Of a stretch of DNA of 64,000 nucleotides, positions 1-10,740 are shown piece by piece; the stretch's first letter is position 1; every line of letters begins with the position of its first letter. The DNA comes from Jaltomata sinuosa. Lineage: Eukaryota > Streptophyta > Magnoliopsida > Solanales > Solanaceae. A program made the position numbers and the translations under genes. The stretch covers positions 496,001 to 560,000 of the forward strand of contig QJPP01007216.1 of assembly GCA_003996215.1 (NCBI GenBank). Direction: 5' to 3'. The notes under the pieces are model-generated. The model ran no database searches, was not told the origin of the DNA, and saw only the letters and a list, made by a program, of their open reading frames with translations.

Positions 1-1307
1 TAACGCTCAAACTACACCTCAATTTAAGAAGCGTAAGCGATCATTGTCAAATATATAACCCAACAAGGTTGGGGTCGAATCCCACAGAGAATATGGTGAT
101 GATTAAGATTTTAGTGAAGTAGATGACTAGTCGTCAATCGTTTCCAGTAAATAAAAGGGGGGTTTTGTAATCAAATTGTAAACAAAACAATAATAAATGT
201 AGGAGTTTAAATCAGTATGAGAGAATGCGAACTAGGGACGTGGTCACCATGGCGTTGTAACAATGTCGATTCTAGGCTTAACCGGGTTCTTTCTATATGC
301 GTGTCACGATGTGATTGCGTCAATTGTATCGTCTAAACGTCTCTCGACCAAATAAACAAATTTCCTTTTATCTTCTCGCGATCTCAAAAAGATGTGCTTT
401 TTAGCTCTCAATCCTAACATCAAGTAGATTAATCCAGTTACGGCATTAATCTTTAAGACGAGAGTTGGTAGTCTCGAATCCTTGTTGTTAATCAAGTTTC
501 CCGGTTTTAATCTCTTTCTCAAGCAAATTAAACCTAGGCATGTTCTAATGTTTGCAACCCACTAGAAAACGTGACATAACGTATGATTTACAACGTGACA
601 ATACATAAATCGAACCCAACGCTACCCGGAATCTATATTGCTACGTTTGCCATGGCTCCCACAACCCTAGTTGCGGGAGTTTTAGTTACTCATGCTCGAA
701 GAAGAAAAGAAGTAATTCATTATAAAGGAAAGAAGATTCTTACAGTATGATGAAAATACTCTTCAATAATCCAAGAACAAGAACAACCAAGAACTCAAGA
801 ACACGAATTCACGAATCCGAAAACGTGTTGTTGCTCTCAAAAAATGACTAAAAACTATTCTAAAACTATTGGGTGTCTTCTAATTACATAAACCTATCAT
901 AGGGTATTTATAGGAGTCAAAGAACCCAAATCCAAAACGGGCTAGGAATCCCCAAAACGCGGGTCGCCGACGTAAGCCACTGCCTTAGCGTGACGGTCAG
1001 GCTGACGGAACGTCACTGCCTTGACGGACCGTCGCCTGGACCGTCAGCCTTAGGCAGTAGCACTGTCCCTTTGCTGCCTTGGAGTGACGGTCTCAGTGAC
1101 GGACCGTCACATGTGTGACGGGCCGTCACTCAGGCCGTCACACTTAGGCAGATTGCTCTTTTTCGCGTATTTCCGTCCGTTTCCGTGTTTGTTTCCATTT
1201 CCTACAAATACAACATAAAAACATCAAAAACAACAATGGTTGCTTGAAAACGTACGATTGTTCTTAGTAAAAAAGAGTCGAAAGTGACGTAAATTAGCGT
1301 CACATCA
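1..1307 (-). repeat. LTR A' (minus orientation), nearly complete
   Basis: The reverse complement aligns end to end with the LTR at 3207-4611. Both begin TGATGTG, share the block around the palindromes, and share the end with GGTTGGGGTCGA and GCTTACGCTTC. By eye they are roughly 80% alike, so these are two members of one family and not the pair of one element. The LTR start (TG) lies at 1307. The other end should be a base or two beyond the window. It abuts coding sequence of element A at 1308, so it is either a solo LTR or the 5' LTR of a minus element that entered A's ORF. Confidence 0.8.
964..1145. repeat. TGACGG/CCGTCA palindrome module in LTR A'
   Basis: A GC-rich stretch in an AT-rich LTR, full of TGACGG and CCGTCA half-sites. 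Two are perfect 13-bp palindromes, at 1097-1109 (TGACGGACCGTCA) and 1116-1128 (TGACGGGCCGTCA), with a near copy at 1022-1034. The TGACG core is the known binding core of plant TGA-type bZIP factors. A regulatory role is inference. Confidence 0.7.
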
Positions 1308-1748
1308 CGCGCAAGGGTCGATGCGATGGAAACCCGAATGGATGCAAGGCTAAACGAAATGAGCATCCCAGACTTGGCGAGATTTGATGCGGAGCTAAAA
1401 AAGGTAAAAAATGATATCACAGTCCTCAAGCAAGAAAAAGCGCTTTATGAGGAGACTTCGGAGTTCTTGGACTTGGACGAAGAAACCACGATTGTGGATT
1501 TGATGGGTCGTCCTCTGAAAATTAGTGAACCCCAAGTAGGTGAAAGTGGGGTAAAGAAATCAAAGAAGAGAAAGCACAAAAAGACATCAGCTGAGGAGGA
1601 CGAGTTAGAGGTCGCGAAGCAGCGGTCGGTAATAGATGAGCAGCTGCGACAGGAGAGAGTGCGTGCCCAAGCAGGTGGGGCATCATCCAGTGCGGCACCG
1701 GAGTCTGAAAAGACCCCAGATGTTGATGAGCCGCATACGGAAACCTAG
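1308..1748 (+). pseudogene. Element A ORF, C-terminal part (coiled-coil, charged tail)
   Basis: An open frame enters from the LTR junction at 1308; the first Met in the remaining part is at 1326, and the frame ends at 1748. The product part is hydrophilic: a heptad-like helix (about residues 10-45), a Lys/Arg-rich patch (KKSKKRKHKK, about residues 77-86), then a Glu/Gln-rich stretch and a Ser/Ala-rich acidic end. This resembles the C-terminal part of the second ORF of element C at 48415-48732 (coiled coil, then acidic tail), which I associate with the 'putative plant transposon protein' family. The N-terminal part is missing because LTR A' lies across it. Function unknown; the match is by architecture only. 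Confidence 0.5.
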
Positions 1749-3170
1749 GTTTCCCAGGTACCCCTATCCCTCTATTCTGAATATCTGTTTACTTGAGCAT
1801 TGAGGACAATGCTACATTCTTTTGCTAGGGGTAGGAGTACCACCACCGGAGGTTTTTGTTGCCCTGTTTCTTTTCCTCCGGTGTGCTATCTAGTAGAACT
1901 GGCATGTCTAGGTGTCTAGGTTGTCGTTTAAATTTTAAAATTGTGTTGTGATGCCCCTAGCAAGCATGGCTTGGCTTTTTGAAAAATTGAACTAAAAGGA
2001 GCCCCCTCTGAAAATTGTTCATTTTGTACTTATGTTTGAAACAATTGACTGTTCGGGATCCTTGAATGTCATTGTGTGGTCATGATTAGAATAAGTATGC
2101 TTAAGCCGAGCGGTTGTTTTGATAGTCGGTAGTTGTATGGGTTCTTGGTGCCAAGTGTGTGTGAGCATATTGTTATAAATTCTAACTCTGTGCATGCATC
2201 TAGAACTTGCCCGGTCTATTTTGTTAAGTTTGAAGTTGGTTGCTTAGGAAAGGATCACAGGCCCTTTTTGTGTGCAGTCCACTTAGCCTATAAGACCGTC
2301 CAAATGTAAATAATCCCTTTGATCCCTGCTTGAGCCAAAAATTGACCCTGTTCTTTCAATAACCAGTCACTGTTCCTTGTTTAAACTTTGAATCACTATT
2401 TTGGCCCTGGTCTTTCCTTGGACATCGTGCACCTCAACTCAGGCAATCAGCCTAAGTTGAGGGTGGCTACTATAGAGGTAAATGATAAGAAAATTTGGAT
2501 GGATAAGATTGGTTGTGAAGAGAATGAAAACTCCGGGTGTGTGTCTAAGAAAAGAAAGAAAAAGAAACGAAAAGGAGATGTAAAAGAGAGAAAAAGAAAA
2601 AAAAAAGAGTTGTCAAAATAAAGAGGCCGCACCTGTAGCTAGAAAGAAGGGAATAAAGAGGTGAATAAGGATGGACAAAGTAAAATTATGTGTAAATAGT
2701 AGGTCGGTGAATCCAAGGAAGGTTTAGTCACTATTCCCCAAACGTATCCTCCCTGCACCCGAAGCCTCATTACAAGCCTAAACAAGTCCTGTAGTGATCC
2801 TGAGCGGCTCTCTGAAAAACTGAAATAGAATAGTAAGGGCAAGCCTATGGCATCGCATTTGCATCGTTTGACTTCGTTTGTGAGTGTGAGCGTCTTGCCT
2901 AGTCCTAAATCTTGTGTGTGGGACTTCTTTGTGGTGAGGGCACCAAGATCTCCGTATTATCTATTGACTGTTAGGATAGCTGCGCGTGTGTATGCATAAT
3001 GTTCTATCATATCGCAATGACATGTTTGGATCCTTGCAAGTTAATATGGCATACATTTGTGTGCTACCGGGGAGTGGCTTGATTTAAAATTTGATGAACT
3101 TTTGAAGGGCCATGGTTTGCTAGTGACACGAGTCTTAGTTGAGTCGTCTTTTTGTTTTTGTTGTCATGTT
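1749..3170 (+). other. Noncoding tail of element A before its 3' LTR
   Basis: No convincing gene. It corresponds in position to the long untranslated stretches before the 3' LTRs of C (39463-41272) and D (about 45060-46668). It contains a purine-only-like tract at about 2545-2617. Small open frames here are lysine or phenylalanine runs from that tract and are not credible proteins. Confidence 0.6.
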
Positions 3171-3206
3171 GCTTGAGGACAAGCGAACGTTTTAAGTTGA
3201 GGGTGT
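3171..3206 (+). promoter_or_regulatory. Hairpin plus polypurine tract of element A
   Basis: A hairpin, GCTTG-AGGA-CAAGC (3171-3184), is followed by a purine-rich AAGTTGAGGG (3194-3203) directly before the LTR start at 3207. This is the plus-strand primer position. The same hairpin and purine order occurs before the 3' LTRs of C and D. Confidence 0.65.
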
Positions 3207-4611
3207 TGATGTGCCGCCATTTTACGGCACATTTGACTCCTTTAACTAAGAATAATCGTGAGTTTTCAAGCAACCGTCGTCGTTTTTGATGCTTTTATGT
3301 TGGAATTGCAGGAAATAGCGAAAAACGTAGAAAAGGAAGGAAATACGATCAAAAGAGCTCCACTGGTTAAGAGTGACGGCCACCATGACGGGCCGTCACC
3401 CATGTGACGGTCCGTCAAGAAGACCGTCAAGTCGAGCAGCACACTGCCTAGTGGTGACGACCACCATGATGGGCCGTCACACATGTGACGGTCCGTCAAT
3501 AAGACCGTCAAGTTGAGACTATAAAGGATCAAGCACTGGATAGTCGCGATGGCTTGGAGTGACGGTCCGTCAAGCTTGTGACGGTCCGTCACCCGAACCG
3601 TCAAGTTAAGGCAGAACACGCAACGCGAATTTCTAACATTTTTGGGTTTATTTCCTGGACTCCTATAAATACCTAAGTTAGGTTTATTTTATTCATCATT
3701 CATTTTTACAAATTCATTACCCATTAGTTTTAGGATCATTTTGAGCGACTTTTGAGAGGAAGAAACACAACAAACACGTTTACCATCTTCTTCAATCTTG
3801 TTCTTCCATTGTTCTTGGGATCTTGGATTCTTGTTCTTGGATAAATTGAAGTTTGTGTTCATTATATTGTAAGATTCTTTTCGCTTTATTATGAATATAT
3901 ATCTCTTCTCTTTTCCTAATAGCATGAGTAACTAACTTCCCACAACTAGGGTTGTGGGAGCCATGGCTAAAGTAGCAATATAGATTCCGGGTAGCGTAGG
4001 GTTCTATCTTTATGTTGTCATGTGGTTAATCATTCAATTACTAACGTTTTCTGGTGGTTGCAAACATTAGAACATGCCTAGGTTTAATTTGCTTGAGTAA
4101 AGAGATTAAAACCGTGAAATTTGATTAACTACAAGGATTCGAGACTACCAATTCTCGTCTCATGATTAATGCTATAACTAGATTAATCTACTTGATGTTT
4201 AGGATTGAAATAAGGAAGTTCACCTTTTCAAGTTCGAGAGAATTGAAAAGGAAAGTTGTCTAATTGGTTGAGAAACGTTTAGACGATACCATAAGTTCAA
4301 TCACATCGTGATATGCATATAGAGCGAACCCGGTTAAACCTTGAGTCGAAATTGTTACGACGCTATGGTGAACACTTTCCTAGTTCACTCTCATATTGAT
4401 TATTAATCGCACATTATTATTTGCTTTGGTTAAATATTGTTCACACAACACCCCCCAATTTACCGGAAACTATCGACTACTAGTCATTTAATTCACTATC
4501 GATTTAATCTGCACCTTATTCCCTGTGGGATCGACCCCAACCTTAGTTGGGTTCTATATTTGACAGCGACCGCTTACGCTTCGTAATTGGAGTTGTAATT
4601 TGGGCGTATCA
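3207..4611 (+). repeat. 3' LTR of element A
   Basis: A 1405-bp LTR from TGATGTG to GCGTATCA, with TG...CA termini. It is preceded by a polypurine tract and is homologous in inverted orientation to 1-1307. It ends with CCCTGTGGGATCGACCCC and a GC-rich end typical of Athila/Tat-like LTRs. Its partner 5' LTR is not in the window, so the target-site duplication cannot be checked (3' flank GTATA). Confidence 0.85.
3372..3605. repeat. TGACGG/CCGTCA palindrome module in LTR A
   Basis: Five perfect 13-bp palindromes TGACGGNCCGTCA lie at 3386-3398, 3405-3417, 3486-3498, 3560-3572 and 3579-3591, with single half-sites between them. The module sits 165-398 bp from the LTR start, in the presumed U3 region. 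Confidence 0.85.
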
Positions 4612-4683
4612 GTATACATCCAATAATCAACGCCATACTTCCTTTTATAACTTTCGTTTTTACCATTTTTTATTTTGTACTGT

Positions 4684-4839
4684 ATGAAAGTATTTATTGT
4701 TTATTTCAGAGACAAATATTCTCAACGTCAAGCAATATCTCAAAGGAGTCATTGATTTTATATGAAAGTATTTATTGTTAATTTCAGAGATAAATATTCT
4801 CAACGTCAAGCAATTATCTCAAAGGAGTCATTGATTCTA
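4684..4839. repeat. 78-bp tandem duplication
   Basis: The block beginning ATGAAAGTATTTATTG at 4684 recurs 78 bp later at 4762 with a few substitutions and one indel. It runs through the same AATATTCTCAACGTCAAGCA and ends with TCATTGATT. Confidence 0.85.
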
Positions 4840-5291
4840 TACATAATACGGTATGCACTATGTCTTAAATTGACAATGGATTATCCCCTTATGATAATTT
4901 TTTTGTATTTTCTCTTTCAATTGAAAATTTTTGATCAAAAAAATTGGACGAAACAAGCATATCGCCGCTGAATGAAGTAACCAGAAAAATCAAAGGTGTC
5001 AAGGTGCTTGCCCCTTCGTAATTAGTCTTTTACTACCTCTGGCTAAAGTTCATGATTTTATGTTATTTTTTGTCCTTACGCCGCATGTGATACTTCTATT
5101 TTCTATATTGTGCTATTTACTGTTAATATGAAACAAATTTGATATTTATAAGTTTTAAATTAAATATATAAGTTAATTATTTTAATAAAAATAGAGAAAT
5201 TCTTAGATACGAGCAATTTAGCGATAGATTAACGATGAAGTTCGAAATTAAGTTTAAATTTTTTTTGCAGTGTTTGTTAATTGGCTTTGAT

Positions 5292-5321
5292 CACGCGCAA
5301 AGTGCGTACACTAAAACTAGT
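5292..5321 (+). mobile_element. Possible Helitron 3' end (hairpin then CTAGT)
   Basis: ACGCGC-AAA-GTGCGT can form a short GC-rich stem with one G-T pair. It is followed 8 nt later by CTAG at 5317-5320 and a T. Helitron 3' ends have a hairpin a little before CTRR and insert before T. I could not define the 5' end (TC...), so the element's extent is unknown. Confidence 0.4.
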
Positions 5322-5366
5322 TATATTAAAAATGTGAAGGACCTTATAATGTGATTTGAACTTTTT

Positions 5367-8300
5367 TGTAATGACCCTTCCGGTCATTTCCACGTTTAAG
5401 TTTGAAGTCAAGCAAATCGACAAAAGATATCGTAAGACCTTTAACAAATTTCTGAACCTTGGGTCAAATGTATCAGGACTTTTCTCCCAATATATAAAGA
5501 GTTAGAAGTCCCCCAAAATACCAAATCGAAGGTCTACGAGTCTAGTTTCCAACGCATAAAACCGCACGTCCAAATAATCTCGGAGCAAAGAGTTATGACT
5601 GTTTTACCGCGGACTGTCTGGCAGAAAACGGGTTGCGAACCGGGTCGCGAATCGGGTCGGGTTTAACCCGATTTAAGCTTCAATTTTACGTTTTAAAATG
5701 CCATTTCAGTTTCGAAACATTGATAAAATATAAGGGAGGATCCCGAGATAATTCTTGAATATCAAAATCGTGCGTAGGCGAATTACGAGCCTAAACTTAA
5801 GAATTTTATAAGTATCGTGCGTGTAATTGAAATATTTATTTAGAAGTTGAAGTTGGTAAAAACTATATTAGTATTGCCTTTTCAAAATATTTTAATGGTT
5901 TAAGTATTTATTTTATAAAGTTTTTATACTCCGTAATATTTTAACGGAGATAGTAAATTTAATTATGTTGAAAATTATTATTATAATATAGTAGGTTTTA
6001 TTCGAAATAATTTTCTATGAATTATGGTATGTTTAAAATATTATATTTATTTTACCACGAATCTATGGAATACCCGAGTACATACATAATGGGGTAACAA
6101 TAACCTTGTGGCTACACTCCACTTCCACGTGGAAGCAAAGTGGAGTGTATAGCAATGTTGTAAGTAGGTGCTAGCATAGATTCAGGATAAGCTTAGGATG
6201 GTGGCTGTTTCCAATTAAGTGTATAGGAGTATTAATTAGCTAACATGTGTATATGCTGCCTACTTATTTAAAATTGAACAATTTCAAATAGTATCACAAT
6301 TCTGTTCATCTTGGGCGCTAATGAGTATTCTGAGGGAAAATCTCTTTGATGCTATATTCGGTCATCGGAAGTAAATCAATTATCTACGTCAAGTTATTCC
6401 GTCCCAAATCCGAATCCGATTCCGATTTAGTTTTGGATTTTCTCGGAGTGGTTCGAGCTTGGACATCGTTGTTCCAGCAGCTTGTCATCGGACGACAGGT
6501 AGGTTGACGGATTCTAATTCCCCAGCTCCGTGATATATAAATAATTGTATTAATGGCATCCATTGGCAGTTGGTTTATTAGGTTGAGTACCACAGACCTG
6601 ACCGCTTTATTCATGTCCGCTATTTTTTATTCCTCCGTTGTTTGTAGTATTTGCGGGATATATTTATTGTACCCTTGTGGTCCTGCGAGGCCTTGTTGAC
6701 TCTTGGAACATAGAAGGTGGGGGATTTTTGAGAATGTCCAGCGAGTCCCGGCATAGAATTATCCATTCTAGGACTGGTATGCCTTGCTGCAGTACGCTGC
6801 TGGCCTGTGCCAGAGTCGGTTAGAGTTGAATTCCCCGTTAAAGCTGTGGGCAAGCTATTTGTTGGCGGTGTGATCATATCATTTCCATGCATATAAAGAC
6901 GGTTTATCGATGTTTTTACAGTGGTTTTGGGCTTTCGGCTTACTGAACACTGTTTTTTTAAACCTTGCATGGCCCGGAGGGCCATTTTGATGGAAAATGA
7001 TTTGGAAATGCGTTGATTTCACTTTGTGGTTTAAATCATCAGGTTTTACGATTATCACTAGGACTCGGCAGGGGCCGGAGTGCTAGTTGAGTTTTCTTAT
7101 CTACTGAGATTGATTTGTTTAGTCTCGGTTGGACCGAGCACCTGAGATGACCTTTTTTACTGGTTTTAGGACCCGGAGACGCACCGGGCACCTTGGAGGG
7201 TTTTTGAGATATTTTCCTACTATTTTTAGTCCTGGACAGGTCTGGGCATGCATTTACTCGAGACTGGTTCTATACTTGCATATTGAGACTGGCGACTCTA
7301 CTTGATACATGATTTCTGCTGATACTGAGTTTTGGTATGGGGTCCGAGGACCCTCATGGACCTTGCTATCCGGGCCAGGGGCACGGGCTGCGTGGGCCGG
7401 AAGAGGGGTATACGGGGAGTAGAGGTATACGGGCAGAGTCCTTCCATGGAACCTACCTGCTGGGCCGGATCGGCGCCGGAGGAGGTACATACAGAGATAC
7501 TATGGCACTTGAGATCTTCATGCATCATATCATTCATGGTTCGAGGTTCCACCCTTGTTTGCTGTTTGCTGTTTGTACGCTCCGGTAGTATGGGAGGCCG
7601 GAGGGTTTGTTTTCACTTGTTTGTGTTCCTCGGTTGTATGGGCGGCCGAGGGACTGTAGGTAGACTTTTGTTATTTACTTACAGAGTTTTTCTCTATTAT
7701 GTATAAGTATGAGATTGGTACTGCTAGGGTGTTAGGTTCTGGATTTGAGGTTGATATGATTAGTTGAGTATTGATTCATGTCTTGAGCATGCCTATTATT
7801 ATTCTTTCTCCCTTCTTCTTATACTTGAGGTTACCGGTATACCGTCCATTCCGTAAACTTATTTTGTATACACTGTTGTTGCCAGGATCCCAGGTGCGTT
7901 GTTTCTTACTTTCACCTGTGCTTTTGGTGTGTATATTCTTCTTACTAGCCTCATCTGTGGTTCTGTTGATTTCCCTCTGGGCTAGTTCCTGTGTACCTTT
8001 CGTTGATTTCTGTGACTACTTGCTTCTATTCTGTCTATTACTGCTCTTTTATCTTATATGTGCCCAGTCGGCCTATGATACCTACTGGGTACCTTATGCT
8101 TCGCATTTGGTGCTCACCCCTACCCCCTGCATCTTTGGGTGCAGATCCTAGTGTGGGCCATCGCCGGTAGATCGTTGAGATTCGTGCTTGGAGATCTGTT
8201 GAAGACTACTTCAGGCTGAAGGTGGGCTCTTGGCGATCGGAGCTTAGCTTTAGTTTATCTTTTGCTTCATGTACTCTATTTCCATTCAGAGACATCTGTA

Positions 8301-8543
8301 TATATAGTTTTGGTTTACTTGTACTCCATGTATGTAGTTTGGCTCTGTACTATGATACCAGGTCTTGGGGTTTGGTTTAGTTTTCCGCATTTGTATATAT
8401 TTACATTCATATTATCTATTTTATTCGTCTTGTTCTCTTATTTGTTAGATAGTAGCCCATTACTAGCTGTTCTGGGCTACAGGGATTGGTTCACCTACCG
8501 GGGGTTGTAGGTGCCATCATGACCGAGAAATCGGGTCGTGACA
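5367..8543 (+). repeat. 5' LTR of element T
   Basis: A 3177-bp LTR from TGTAATGACCC to GGGTCGTGACA, matching 13345-16443 along its whole length with indels (for example around 6090-6310). A GC-rich block with repeated CGGGT and CGCGAA words and GGGTTTAACCC lies at about 5625-5680, 260-313 bp from the LTR start. Open frames at 7254-8510 are conserved only as LTR sequence and resemble no protein. Confidence 0.93.
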
Positions 8544-8546
8544 ACT

Positions 8547-8558
8547 TGGTATCAGAGC
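8547..8558 (+). promoter_or_regulatory. Primer-binding site of T (tRNA-iMet)
   Basis: TGGTATCAGAGC, three bases after the LTR end, is the classic complement of the initiator methionine tRNA 3' end used to prime minus-strand DNA synthesis. Confidence 0.93.
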
Positions 8559-8756
8559 TTTAGGTTCACCGGTGTCATCGGTATAGGAGCCAATGTCTAG
8601 TAGAGTCCTACGGATCGGGGCGGAGACGTCCGTACTCAATCTTTGGGAGGCTACAGTGGCATTTTAGGAAATTCAACTCTTTCATTGCTTCTGTGTCGTG
8701 CGTACTACCCTTGAAGTTTCTAGAGATCTCATTTGTTCTACTTCATTCTTCCGCAG

Positions 8757-10379
8757 ATGGTTCGTACGAGATCATCGGCAGCACGCGAGGATGAGCCTCT
8801 CACTCCAGCTAGGGGTCGAGGACGCCCTCGAACAGTGGCACCTGCTAGAGCTGCTAGCGTGGAGATAGAGCCCGAGCAGAATGTGGTTCAGGAGGCAGCC
8901 CAGGTACCACCAGCTCCAGTGCCAGCTCCAGCGCCAGCTCCGGTACCAGCTCCAGTGCCCACTTCTATTCCAGCTCCACCCACAGCTCCGTCTTCAGATA
9001 TTCGGGGATTACTATTGTAGCTTTTGGGTGTGATTGGAGAGCGGCCTTCGGAGGTAGCGCAGACATCCGCTCAGGGGGCAGCCCTGGGTGCACAGAGCTT
9101 AGGAGCGCAGCCGGCTACTATGGTTCCCCGTGCGGAGGTCATTCCGGTTCCATCTGTTGCACAACCTCTTGCTCCTCGCCCAGTTATGACAGAGACAGAG
9201 CAGAAGGCATTGGGCAGATTTTTGAGGTTAGCACCCCCGAGATTTGCGGGTACTTCTGGACAGGACCCACATGATTTTATTACCACCTGTGAGGAGATGT
9301 TGCATCATCTAGGTTTGTTGGAGACTCACGGGGTTGGTTATACTACCTACCAGTTAGAGGGCCCAGCGAAGTTATGGTGGAGGGCTCAGGTTGCTTGTAG
9401 ACCATCGTCGTCATCTCCTTTGACCTGGTCTGAGTTTTATGAGGCCTTTATGGCCAAGTTCCTACCTCAGAGTGATCGGGAGCGTCGCAGGGAGCAGTTT
9501 ACTCATCTTACGCAGGGATCTATGACTATATCGGAGTATGAGACCCGTTTTCATCAGCTAGCACCGTTCGGAGCTATGATCATTCCTACTGAGACTGATA
9601 GGATTCGCAGATTTGTGTGGGGTTTGAGGCCAGAGATCAGGCAGCCAGCTGAGATATTGATTGCCAGTGGTCGGTCATTCCAGGCTATTGTAGATTATGC
9701 CCGCACTGTGGAGGACCTACAGCGATATGATCAGGGGTCCAGAGATAAGAGGCCTCGACATCAGGGTTTCTATAGTGGTTCCAGATATGGTGGTAGAGGT
9801 CCTGGCCAGTGGAGTCGGAGTTATCAGCCACAACAGTACCAGGGTCGGTCCAGCCGACCGGTTCAGTCTTCCCTTCAGACCTTTGGTAGTACCCAGTTCG
9901 AGCAGGGTCAGGGCAGCCATCAGGGCTATGGCGGCCAGTCTTCGAGGGGTACAATTTCTGGGGCATCAGGTCGTGGTGGTCATTCGGGATTTGCGGGTTC
10001 ATCTCGACAGAGTAGGCCGTTAGGGGCTTGTTTTACTTGTGGTGCGATGGGTCATTTTGCTAAAGATTGCCCTCAGCAGGGTACAATTCAGTTAGCCGAG
10101 CCTTTACGAACAGTTCAGCCCCCTGCTAGAGGGGGTGGTCGTCAGATTAGAGGTGGTGCGCCACGCGGTAGAGCAGGTGGTAGGGATGGCGGTCGGGCAG
10201 GTGGAGGTCGTCGTCAGTTTTACGCGGTCCCTAGGAGACCGGAGGCAGAGGCCTCAGATGCTGTGATTACAGGTATGATTTCTGTGTGCCATCAGTCTGC
10301 TATGGCTTTATTTGATCCTGGATCCACTTGTTCATATGTATCTACCTGTACTTTGTGCCTTGTTTCGGGGCTTGGCTAG
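8757..10379 (+). pseudogene. gag: gag of element T, one in-frame stop
   Basis: Gag forms the virus-like particle and packages element RNA. The start is the ATG at 8757 (MVRTRSS), just after the leader. The same frame runs to 10379 with a single TAG at 9018-9020. An Ala/Pro-rich linker precedes the stop. After it come the retrotransposon gag core (residues about 65-205 counted from 9024, with YQLEGPAKLWW and FLPQSDRERRREQF), a Gly/Arg/Ser/Gln-rich linker, and a CCHC zinc knuckle (C336, C339, H344, C349). The frame ends inside protease, just past the active-site DPGS (D431). The stop sits where a glutamine codon is likely, so CAG to TAG is the simplest lesion. Confidence 0.9.
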
Positions 10380-10740
10380 TGAGCCCATTATCTGTTTTCC
10401 TGTTTCTGTTCTTGACCCCAGTAGGAGATTCTTAGAGTGGATCGATTTGTGCAGCATCCTGTATATGTTATCTATTAGGTGATCCAGGAGACTTGGAGGT
10501 GAATTTGATGATTCTGTGCATATGCTGGATTTTGATGTTGATACTGGGATGGGACTGGTATTATCCCCTCACCGTGCTGGTTTTGGATGATTATAGCCTA
10601 AGACCATTACCATAGCCCGTGCCCGGTGTATCCCCAGGTTTTGTGTGCAGGGTTCTGATAGCCATTGCACCATCTGGTATCATCTCTTGTCTTCGAGCTA
10701 GGAAGTTGATTTCCCATGGGTGTTTAGCTTATCTAGCATA
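10300..10740 (+). pseudogene. pol: Protease region of element T, frameshifted
   Basis: The aspartic protease motif FDPGST at about 10311-10328 lies in the gag frame, then a stop at 10377-10379 breaks it. Across 10380-10618 pieces of the protease C-terminal half are visible in shifting frames, for example the LDFDV.TGMG-like block about 10530-10560 where the family has LDFDVILGMDW. The product cleaves Gag-Pol; here it cannot be made intact. Confidence 0.75.

Larger units (their letters stand above)
4612..5366. other. Spacer between elements A and T
   Basis: AT-rich, with no credible gene. It holds the 78-bp tandem duplication and the Helitron-like end annotated separately. The open frame at 4762-4971 starts inside the duplication and resembles no family I know. 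Confidence 0.5.

Noticed and set aside
2388..2842. Lys-rich and Phe-rich open frames
   Set aside because: They come from a purine-rich tract in the noncoding tail of element A.
3372..3605. Regular palindromic repeats resembling a CRISPR array
   Set aside because: Spacing is irregular, units are 13 bp, they lie inside an LTR, and the DNA is clearly from a plant genome.
5362..5366. Target-site duplication for element T
   Set aside because: TTTTT on the left and GTAAT on the right do not match, so no duplication can be claimed.
7254..8510. Several open frames of 60-126 codons, with matching frames at 15180-15605
   Set aside because: They lie in the LTRs of T, are not kept equally in both LTRs, and show no protein family features.
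8547..8558. tRNA-like matches at the primer sites (also 19035, 23885, 42677, 53006)
   Set aside because: Only 12-18 bp complementary to tRNA 3' ends; these are primer-binding sites, not tRNA genes.
9071..10023. Open frames at 9071-9286, 9685-10002, 9697-10023 and 9717-9920
   Set aside because: Shadows of the gag frame of T.
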